DNA from: Deltaproteobacteria bacterium
GTDB taxonomy: Bacteria; Myxococcota_A; UBA9160
Assembly: GCA_003520425.1 (NCBI GenBank)
Contig: DOUU01000173.1
Coordinates: 1-5,017, forward strand
Direction: 5' to 3'
DNA: 5,017 nucleotides
Each line of letters opens with the position of its first letter. Within the stretch, counting starts at the first letter, position 1. This document shows positions 1 to 5,017 of the stretch, piece after piece. The translations under genes were made by a program, and so were the position numbers. The notes under the pieces are model-generated. The model was not told the DNA's origin. It did not search any database and saw only the letters and a program-made list of their open reading frames with translations.

Positions 1-1370
1 TCGATCGCACCGTAGTTTCCGAAGAAGGGAATGCTCCAGGCGAGTGCCGAGGCGATCCAAAAGCCGCCCCCGACCACAAGCAGTGCGCGCCGGGTGCTCG
101 GGCCGATGCGATGGGTCGGCAGCGCGAGCTCGCGATCCTCGAGCATCATGTCGCGGAAGAGCGTGTGCACGAAGACGCCCTGGGTCGGGCCCCGCCCATC
201 GACGCGGGAGCGCGCCCAAGGGAAGCCGAGCCGCTGGGAGACGCCGGGGAGGGTGTCGCCTTCGCGCCGCGCGCTCGTCAAGTAGACCCCGCGCAGGAAG
301 GGCGTCTCGTCGTAACGCGACGGCGCGAACGCGCGGCGCAAGAAGACCGCGAGTACGCGCGAAAGCTCGTCGAGCTCCTGGGGGAAGACGAAGAGTTTGC
401 GCCGGCGCTGGGGATCGGCCTCGCGCAGCAGGAGCTCGGGCAAAATCGCTTCGAGCTGCGCCCGCACGGCGTCGAGACCGCGCGTGGCAGCGTCTCCGGC
501 GTCGGCGAAGCGTCGCTCCGGGTTCGTCCAGCCGAAGAGCTCCCCGAGGCGGCCGGGCGGCAGAGCGCTCGCGAACTCCACAAAGCCATCCACCAGATCG
601 ACCTTGGTGAGCGCGATGTAGATCGGTGCGTCCACGCCGAGCTCGTCGGTGATCTCATTGAGCGTGCGACGCAGCTGGCGGGCGTTCTCCTCCACGTCGC
701 TCACGCTCCGCCCAAGCAGGCTGGTCGCGGGGACGGCCACCACGATGCCAGTGACGGGCACGCCCGGGCGCACACCGCGCACAAGACGCAGCAGCGAGCG
801 CCACTCGCTCCGGTCGGCGGCTTCTTCCGAGCGCGAGTAGCGACCCGCGGTGTCGAGCAGGATGGCCTCGTTCGCGAGCCAGAAGTCACAGTCGCGTGTC
901 GGTCCCGGAGCCGGCAGCCGCGCAAACTCGGCGGGCAGCTCGAGGCCCGACTCGTGGAGCAGGGCACTCTTGCCGCTGCCCGGCTCGCCGATCACGAGGT
1001 ACCAGGGCAGCTCGTACATGCCCTCGCGGCCAAGCCGGGACCTGCGCAGCTCGTCCATCACCATGCGGAAGCGGTCCGACAGCTTTTCTTGAGAGGCGCG
1101 CGCGGCTTCGCTCGCGGACGGGGCTTTGGCGGCCTCCTCGTCCACGCCGCGCGCGCGTCGCTGCTCGCGCTCCTGGCGGAACAGCATCACGACGAGCACG
1201 ATCACGAGGATGATGAGTGCCAAGCCGAGGGCCACGATGATCGGGACGAGCCAGCCCCCGCCGAGAATCAGCCGCAGGCCTGCCGCGAGACCGACGAAGA
1301 CCGTGGCGCCGCCCGCAGGGATCGCCACCCTCGGGCTCGAGACGACCTCCAGCCACTTCGAGAGGTTCAT
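1..1370 (-). CDS. tssM: Type VI secretion protein TssM (IcmF family), 3' part cut off by window edge
   Basis: TssM is the large inner-membrane component of the T6SS TssJLM complex. It spans the envelope, binding TssL at the inner membrane and TssJ at the outer membrane. Reading the minus strand from the ATG at 1370-1368 gives 456 uninterrupted codons to the window edge. Two membrane segments form an N-terminal hairpin (about residues 15-36 and 40-63), followed by a charged, probably coiled linker (64-100). The cytoplasmic NTPase-like domain has an intact Walker A, GEPGSGKS (128-135), an LLDTAGRY Walker B-type motif (171-178) and TKVD (255-258). The family motifs LRGVYLTSA (359-367) and VFVHTLFRDMML (399-410) follow. 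A third membrane segment lies at about 429-448, so the visible part stops as the chain enters the periplasm; the large periplasmic domain is outside the window. The start overlaps the tssL stop as ATGA. No clear Shine-Dalgarno precedes it, which fits translational coupling. Identification is firm; whether it hydrolyses nucleotide is not shown. Confidence 0.95.
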   Translation of the reverse strand, partial: MNLSKWLEVVSSPRVAIPAGGATVFVGLAAGLRLILGGGWLVPIIVALGLALIILVIVLVVMLFRQEREQRRARGVDEEAAKAPSASEAARASQEKLSDRFRMVMDELRRSRLGREGMYELPWYLVIGEPGSGKSALLHESGLELPAEFARLPAPGPTRDCDFWLANEAILLDTAGRYSRSEEAADRSEWRSLLRLVRGVRPGVPVTGIVVAVPATSLLGRSVSDVEENARQLRRTLNEITDELGVDAPIYIALTKVDLVDGFVEFASALPPGRLGELFGWTNPERRFADAGDAATRGLDAVRAQLEAILPELLLREADPQRRRKLFVFPQELDELSRVLAVFLRRAFAPSRYDETPFLRGVYLTSARREGDTLPGVSQRLGFPWARSRVDGRGPTQGVFVHTLFRDMMLEDRELALPTHRIGPSTRRALLVVGGGFWIASALAWSIPFFGNYGAI

Positions 1371-2029
1371 GACACTGGCGGCAGCGGGACGCGTCCGGCT
1401 GCGGAGCCGAGCACGCTCCAGAAAGTGGCGAAGACCGCGAGGGCGGCGAGGGCGATGGCGAGAAGCCACGGCCAAAGGCGCCCTCCGCGGGCGGGCGGCA
1501 GGCGGATCGCCGTGTCGTAGGCCGGGGGTGCGAGCCACTGCTCGCGGCCGAGCTCCGTCGCACGCCCGCAGACACGCAGCAGCTCGTACTGCTGGTGGAC
1601 GATCGCGCGGCGGTCGCCTTCGTGGCCCATGTACTGACCCTCAAAGCCGAGCAAGAGACACAGGAAGTACACCTCCCGCGCCGCCACCTGATCGGGGCGC
1701 AGATGGGCCAGGTGATCGTAGAACTCGTTGCCGGCGCGATTGGTTCGGAACAGCTGGAGCTGGAGGGGCTCGCGCTGCCAATCCTCTCGGCCCGGCCAGC
1801 TGGACTTGAGCACCATCTCATCGGCCCACGCGACCAGGGCGAAGCGGGCCTCTTCGAGATCCGCCGGCGGGACGCTCCGTGCGTCCGGATCGCGAAAGAC
1901 GCCGTCGAGGAGTCCCAGGACCTGCGCCCGGAGCGGGCCGGGCTGCACGGAGGCCGAGTCCGGAGAGAGCTGAAAGAGCAGCAGGGAGTCGAAGAAGTCG
2001 CCGGCGATGCGTCCGAGCGAGCGCACCAT
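1367..2029 (-). CDS. tssL: Type VI secretion protein TssL (DotU family)
   Basis: TssL is an inner-membrane protein of the T6SS membrane complex; its cytoplasmic domain contacts TssM, TssK and the baseplate. The 220-residue product has the DotU fold signatures in order: FALVAWADEMVL (63-74), the WQREPLQLQLF block (84-94) with GNEFYDHL (100-107), and the strongly conserved YFLCLLLGFEGQY (121-133). A single hydrophobic segment at about 186-204 is the C-terminal anchor, leaving only some 15 residues on the periplasmic side. It has no C-terminal OmpA/peptidoglycan-binding extension, so it is the short form; such systems need a separate cell-wall anchor or none. The ATG lies 3 nt after the tssK stop, and an AGGG (2040-2037) within the end of tssK, 7 nt upstream, can serve as its ribosome site. 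Its TGA overlaps the tssM start. Length is close to the usual DotU length. Confidence 0.95.
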   Translation of the reverse strand: MVRSLGRIAGDFFDSLLLFQLSPDSASVQPGPLRAQVLGLLDGVFRDPDARSVPPADLEEARFALVAWADEMVLKSSWPGREDWQREPLQLQLFRTNRAGNEFYDHLAHLRPDQVAAREVYFLCLLLGFEGQYMGHEGDRRAIVHQQYELLRVCGRATELGREQWLAPPAYDTAIRLPPARGGRLWPWLLAIALAALAVFATFWSVLGSAAGRVPLPPVS

Positions 2030-2032
2030 CGC

Positions 2033-3370
2033 TCAGCCCTGCGGGATCACGACGTACAGGCGCACGTCGGCGTTCTCGAGCTTGCCGAGGGAGAGGGCAA
2101 AGCAGAACTCGTCCTTGACCTTGGACCAGGCGGGTCCATGGGGGTCGACCTTGAAGTACTCAAAGCCCGTGCGCGCCGCGATCTCCGTGGGCGCCGCCGG
2201 CATGGGCTCCAGGCGCAGGCCCTTCGTGTTCAGCATGACGAGGGGCGGAACGCCGCGGCAGGAGCTCGCCTTGCCGTACTCGGCCACGTGCTGGGCGAGC
2301 TGTTTGGAGTCCATCGGTGCCTTGATGGCAAGGAAGAAGGCGTTTCGCGGGTCCACGCGCTCGAGATTCAAGTCGCTCGTCACGTAGTACTTCTTCGCCG
2401 GGTCGAAGGGCATGGGAAGCTCGAAGAAATTGGTGGGCACGGCTTCCGCGAGCTGCGCATCGATGAACTGGATCAGGGCATGGAAGCAGCCGTAGAGATC
2501 CTCGTGGTTGTAGAGCGGAAGCTCGGCGGCCTCCATGGACTGGAAGGCCGCGAGCGCCCCTGCGGTCTCGACGAGGGCGGTATAGAGGTGGAAGGGGCGC
2601 GTGTCGCCGGTGGAGAGCAGGTGGCGCAGGACCGGCGTCATGCGCGCCAGGGTGTATCGCATCCACATGCGCGGGAGGTCCGCGATGGCGATCGTAGCGG
2701 TGCGCCCGGCCACCACGCGGACCCGCGCGGCGATCTGGCTCACGCAGCGGCTCACCTCGTCGAAAAGCGGCGCGAAGGCCTGCATCGCGAGAAGCGGCGG
2801 GCAATAGCTCGGGGAGAGCGCGAACGGGGTCTTGAGCTCCCCGGTCGCACGGATCTCCGCGATCTTCATCGATTCGTGGATTTCGAGCTCGTGCTCCTGA
2901 CCGTCGAAGAAGAGCCGCAGGTTCGGGTAGACGAGGTCGACCGGCGTCATGTACCCGCCGCGCTGGAGATCGGGCAGCTCCTCGGCCTGTACCCTCCAGC
3001 GCACATCGCGTGCACCCTCTCCGAGGGGGGCGGCGTTGGGTTCGCTCGGTGAAACGTGTCGCAAGCCGAGGTAGAGCGAGAGCCGCTCGGCTGTCGGGTT
3101 GAACTCTCGGGTCTCGACGAGAGCGTTGCCGGGGTAGCGCACGATGGTGCCACCGGGCAGCACCGCGTCGAGAGCCAGGAGGGCGACACGATGGTCGTTC
3201 AGCGCCTCCTCATCCACCTCGAGCCTGGCGACGCCCCAGTGGAACGGATTGAGCGCGCGCAGGTGGTAGTGGAGGCGAGCCTCGCCGTAGAGCTCGCTCT
3301 GCTGCAGGTGCTGGGGTCTCAGGAACATGCCCTCAGACCAAGCCACGGGGTTGAGCGGGCGGGTCGTCAT
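2033..3370 (-). CDS. tssK: Type VI secretion baseplate protein TssK
   Basis: TssK is the trimeric cytoplasmic adaptor that joins the T6SS baseplate (TssEFG/VgrG) to the TssJLM membrane complex. The 445-residue product has the usual family length. It opens with the diagnostic WSEGMFLRPQHLQQ motif (11-24), followed by a receptor-binding-protein-like N-terminal region containing YHLRALNPFHWG. The C-terminal region, starting near residue 403 with FEYFKVDPHGPAW, matches the family's conserved neck-to-head ending. The frame is open upstream to 3523, but the ATG at 3370 is preferred: it places the WxEGMxLxPQH motif at its normal distance from the N-terminus and starts just after the tssJ stop, whereas longer starts would run into tssJ and add an arginine-rich, unrelated stretch. 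The 16-nt tssJ-tssK gap is pure G+C-rich sequence without a recognisable Shine-Dalgarno. Identification is firm. Confidence 0.96.
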   Translation of the reverse strand: MTTRPLNPVAWSEGMFLRPQHLQQSELYGEARLHYHLRALNPFHWGVARLEVDEEALNDHRVALLALDAVLPGGTIVRYPGNALVETREFNPTAERLSLYLGLRHVSPSEPNAAPLGEGARDVRWRVQAEELPDLQRGGYMTPVDLVYPNLRLFFDGQEHELEIHESMKIAEIRATGELKTPFALSPSYCPPLLAMQAFAPLFDEVSRCVSQIAARVRVVAGRTATIAIADLPRMWMRYTLARMTPVLRHLLSTGDTRPFHLYTALVETAGALAAFQSMEAAELPLYNHEDLYGCFHALIQFIDAQLAEAVPTNFFELPMPFDPAKKYYVTSDLNLERVDPRNAFFLAIKAPMDSKQLAQHVAEYGKASSCRGVPPLVMLNTKGLRLEPMPAAPTEIAARTGFEYFKVDPHGPAWSKVKDEFCFALSLGKLENADVRLYVVIPQG

Positions 3371-3386
3371 GGCGCGGCGCGGCCGA

Positions 3387-3923
3387 TCACTTGACCAGGA
3401 GGTCCCGCGCGGAGAGAACGACCGTCGGCCGGCTCTCCTTGGCGCATTTGGCCGCGATCGAAGCCTTGCGAGTCCCCGGCGGATCACCCGGCGCACGGTA
3501 GTAGTCGGCCACAAGGCCCACATGGGTCGTCGCCAAGGAGAACTGCTCGTCGAAGGTCACCTGCTGGCCCGGAGCCACGGTGATCTCGCGCGGCTTGCCC
3601 ACGGCCCCGGCCAGGGTCCCGCCCCCCAGCAGATCCTCGACGTTCGCAGCGTCGAACGCGAGCGCGGACTCGAGCGGGTACACGTAGAGCACGACCACGT
3701 GGGACTGGCCGTCGTAGTAGTTGAGACTCGGGCTCGCATTCAGCGTAAAGCAGACCTGCGTCGCCGTCGGGGGCGGCGGCTTCGAACAGGCCAAAGCGCA
3801 CAGCGCTGCGGCCGCGCCGAGAAGTACCCGGCGCAAGGGCGCGCGAAGTCCGAGGCGGCCTCCCCCAAGGCCACGCGCAACATGAGCTCGCTCTCGGCCA
3901 CCGACCCGCAAGATCCCGGACAT
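3387..3923 (-). CDS. tssJ: Type VI secretion lipoprotein TssJ
   Basis: TssJ is the outer-membrane lipoprotein of the T6SS membrane complex; it faces the periplasm and binds the TssM C-terminal domain. The 178-residue precursor has an arginine-rich N region (residues 6-33), a short hydrophobic core (VLLGAAAALCALA, 33-45) and a lipobox-like ALAC ending at Cys46. The -3 residue is Ala rather than the usual Leu. The mature chain (about 133 residues) starts with a Pro-rich tether and then shows TssJ features: LNYYDGQSHVVVLYVYPL, the LAFDAANVEDLL block, VAPGQQVTF, and HVGLVADYYRAPG. Cys58 and Cys160 could pair as a disulfide. The frame is open upstream to 4208, but the ATG at 3923 is preferred because AAAGAGG (3938-3932) ends 8 nt before it and earlier starts would run antisense through the divergent gene. 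The typical Trp-Arg near the end of the family core is replaced by TRKA. First gene of the tssJKLM run. Confidence 0.9.
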   Translation of the reverse strand: MSGILRVGGRERAHVARGLGGGRLGLRAPLRRVLLGAAAALCALACSKPPPPTATQVCFTLNASPSLNYYDGQSHVVVLYVYPLESALAFDAANVEDLLGGGTLAGAVGKPREITVAPGQQVTFDEQFSLATTHVGLVADYYRAPGDPPGTRKASIAAKCAKESRPTVVLSARDLLVK

Positions 3924-3931
3924 CTCGTCGG

Positions 3932-3938
3932 CCTCTTT
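3932..3938 (-). promoter_or_regulatory. Ribosome binding site of tssJ
   Basis: Read on the minus strand this is AAAGAGG, with 8 nt between it and the ATG at 3923. It is the best Shine-Dalgarno match in front of any candidate start of the tssJ frame and decides the choice of a 178-residue precursor over the longer open frame. Confidence 0.6.
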
Positions 3939-4029
3939 CGGGTTTCGAGGGCGACGCTTCCCCCGCTCGAAGCGGCCATACCTTCGCCCGAGTCGCGCGC
4001 TGAAGTCAACCCGCAGGCAAAGCCCGCCG

Positions 4030-4038
4030 TGCGATAAT
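4030..4038 (+). promoter_or_regulatory. Candidate extended -10 promoter element for the sheath-fusion gene
   Basis: TGCGATAAT matches the extended -10 pattern TGnTATAAT at all but one position and is one of the few AT-containing words in this GC-rich intergenic region. It would place transcription start near 4045 and give a leader of roughly 27 nt containing the ribosome site. No convincing -35 box lies 17 bp upstream (CCCGCA there), which extended -10 promoters can tolerate. A single motif match can arise by chance. Confidence 0.35.
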
Positions 4039-4059
4039 CGCAGCCTGCTCTCCAGATTC

Positions 4060-4066
4060 AAAGGAG
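4060..4066 (+). promoter_or_regulatory. Ribosome binding site of the sheath-fusion gene
   Basis: AAAGGAG with 5 nt between it and the ATG at 4072. This is the strongest Shine-Dalgarno in the window and fixes the start of the plus-strand gene, showing that the missing N-terminal arm of the TssB-like domain is not simply a mis-called start. Confidence 0.8.
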
Positions 4067-4071
4067 CGCCC

Positions 4072-5017
4072 ATGTCGAGCGCGACGTTGCGCATCGTCGC
4101 TTTGGGCGACTTTGACGGTCGCTCGCAGAGCAAAGCCTCGCGCGTCCCCGTGGACAAGGAGCGCTTCGACGAGGCCTTTGCCCGCATCAGTCCTCGGATC
4201 GAGTTCACGGTGGTGAATCGGATCGGGGGGGCGGCCCCTCAGCTTGAGATCGCCCTCGCGCCGACCGCCCTGCGTGAGCTCGGGCCGGCCGCGCTGGTAA
4301 AGACGGTCCCTGCCCTCTCGAAGCTCGGGGAGCTCCGCGGAGCGGCCGAGGCCTTGGGCAGGGGTGAGCTCGCAAGGGATGCGTTCCGGCAGAGGGCTTC
4401 CGCGCTCGCGCCGCCGCCTCTCGCCGAGATCCTGGTGCGTCTTGCAGAGGGAGCTCCCCGGGCGCCCGGCGCTCCCGCTCCTGCCCTCTCCTCGGCAGCC
4501 CCCGCCGCGGGCGTCGATTCCATTCTCGACCTTGTGGAAAGCTCCGCCGCGAGCACGGCTGGTGCGCGTGAGACGGCCCGTCGCCTGGTCGATGCCTTGA
4601 CCACGCGGGCGCCCGCCGGCCCCGGCCCCGAAGCGAGAAGCGGCGCGGGAGCCGCGGCTCTAGCCCTCGACCAGGTGGTCTCGGCGCAGCTCGATGAGAT
4701 TCTCCACGCGCCGGCTTTCTCGAACCTCGAAGCGCTCTGGCGCGGCGCAAAGCTCCTCGTCGACAGGACCGATTTCCGAACCCCCATCACTCTCGAGCTC
4801 CTCTCGGTGGGCGCCGACGCGGCAGCCGAGGCGATCGATGGCCTCGCTGAAGGCGAAGACGCCGATCTGCTCCTCGCGGCGTTCGAGCTCGGCGTGGGCG
4901 CGCAGGACCTCGAGCGGGCGCAGGCGCTCGCGGGTGCTGCGGAGCGCGCCCAGACCCCCGTCGCGGTCGGCGTCGCCGCCGGCTTTCTCGGGCTCCCCTC
5001 GTGGCGGGGCGTGGCCT
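4072..5017 (+). CDS. T6SS sheath-family protein, apparent TssB-TssC (VipA-VipB) fusion, 3' end outside window
   Basis: The 315 visible codons are open from the ATG at 4072 to the edge. Residues about 5-120 resemble the small sheath subunit TssB/VipA: IVALGDFDGR (8-17), a VDKERFDEAFARISPRIEF block (27-45), VVNRIG, then a helical part with VPALSKLGELRGAAEAL. Residues about 125-195 form an Ala/Pro-rich linker. From about 197 the chain turns into large-subunit TssC/VipB sequence, with QLDEILHAPAFSNLEALWRG (206-225) closely matching the TssC entry motif, and later ERAQTPVAVGVAAGFLGL in the place of the conserved Ala-rich helix/strand after the TssC GDYEF region. Differences from standard subunits: the usual N-terminal arm of TssB before the GDFxG motif is absent, and the GGEPYG...GDYEF segment of TssC is shortened or missing. 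It may be a one-chain sheath unit or a sheath-like accessory paralogue working beside normal TssB and TssC encoded elsewhere. Domain assignment is by motif recognition; function is inference. Confidence 0.8.
   Translation, partial: MSSATLRIVALGDFDGRSQSKASRVPVDKERFDEAFARISPRIEFTVVNRIGGAAPQLEIALAPTALRELGPAALVKTVPALSKLGELRGAAEALGRGELARDAFRQRASALAPPPLAEILVRLAEGAPRAPGAPAPALSSAAPAAGVDSILDLVESSAASTAGARETARRLVDALTTRAPAGPGPEARSGAGAAALALDQVVSAQLDEILHAPAFSNLEALWRGAKLLVDRTDFRTPITLELLSVGADAAAEAIDGLAEGEDADLLLAAFELGVGAQDLERAQALAGAAERAQTPVAVGVAAGFLGLPSWRGVA

Larger units (their letters stand above)
3924..4071. promoter_or_regulatory. Divergent intergenic region between tssJ and the sheath-fusion gene
   Basis: This 148-bp stretch separates the two divergently read starts, so it should hold promoters for both the tssJKLM operon and the plus-strand gene. 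It is the only sizeable non-coding DNA in the window. On the minus strand a TTGACT (4009-4004) resembles a -35 box, but no good -10 sits at 16-18 bp from it. On the plus strand there is an extended -10-like element (annotated separately). A small inverted repeat, CCGCT-cga-AGCGG, lies at 3963-3975 in the presumed tssJ leader. Promoter function is inferred from layout, not demonstrated. Confidence 0.55.

Noticed and set aside
111..1520. 469-codon open frame on the plus strand
   Set aside because: It lies antisense to tssM, shows no family motifs, and is rich in Arg, His, Glu and Ala as expected from reading a high-GC gene on the wrong strand.
886..1821. 311-codon open frame on the minus strand overlapping tssL and tssM
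   Set aside because: It is a same-strand shifted frame across two well-supported genes and has low-complexity Arg/Ser/Pro composition without motifs.
1595..3052. 485-codon open frame on the plus strand
   Set aside because: It lies antisense to tssL and tssK, both firmly identified; its composition (many Glu, Arg, His, Gly, Val) is that of a GC-rich antisense shadow, with no recognisable domain.
3371..3523. N-terminal extension of tssK up to an ATG at 3523
   Set aside because: It would overlap tssJ by more than 130 nt and add 51 residues unlike any TssK N-terminus, whereas the ATG at 3370 gives the standard start.
3955..3975. Inverted repeat (CCGCT-cga-AGCGG, or CGCTTC with GAAGCG around 8 nt) as terminator or riboswitch
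   Set aside because: The stem is only 5-6 bp, no T-tract follows on either strand, and its place in the leader of tssJ argues against a terminator; such short pairs are expected by chance.
4040..4054. Possible sigma-54 promoter on the minus strand (TGG-N11-GC spacing: GG, 10 nt, GC) upstream of tssJ
   Set aside because: The GG and GC cores have the right spacing and sigma-54 control is known for some T6SS, but only about 7 of 12 consensus positions match and GG-N10-GC is common by chance in DNA this GC-rich.
4239..4790. 181-183-codon open frames on the minus strand (4205-4750 and 4239-4790)
   Set aside because: Both lie antisense to the sheath-fusion gene, are Arg/Ala/Pro/Ser-rich, and show no ribosome site or domain.

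Overview
This window is a piece of a type VI secretion system (T6SS) locus from a very GC-rich bacterium. Four genes on the minus strand encode the trans-envelope membrane complex and the baseplate connector, in the conserved order tssJ-tssK-tssL-tssM. A divergent gene on the plus strand encodes a sheath-family protein. The strong G/C bias at third codon positions and the divergence from enterobacterial T6SS proteins suggest a high-GC proteobacterium in the broad sense, for example a deltaproteobacterial or Myxococcota lineage. That placement is inference only; no taxonomic marker is present.

Minus strand, in transcription order. tssJ (3923-3387) encodes an outer-membrane lipoprotein. tssK (3370-2033) encodes the baseplate/membrane-complex adaptor. 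tssL (2029-1367) encodes a DotU-like inner-membrane protein with one C-terminal anchor. tssM (from 1370, running off the left edge) encodes the IcmF-like inner-membrane NTPase-fold protein, of which 456 residues are visible. Gaps are 16 nt, 3 nt and a 4-nt ATGA overlap, so these are almost certainly one operon with translational coupling.

Plus strand. After a 148-bp divergent intergenic region (3924-4071), a gene starts at 4072 and runs off the right edge. Its N-terminal ~120 residues look like the small sheath subunit TssB/VipA. After an Ala/Pro-rich linker it carries the characteristic entry motif of the large subunit TssC/VipB. It therefore appears to be a single-chain TssB-TssC fusion, or a sheath-like paralogue, and is the most unusual element here.

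Together these genes would build the TssJLM envelope channel, dock the baseplate on it through TssK, and supply a contractile-sheath or sheath-like component. No Hcp, VgrG, ClpV, effector or immunity gene lies inside the window. No RNA gene, mobile element, CRISPR array or repeat family was seen, and apart from the 148-bp divergent region almost every base is coding.
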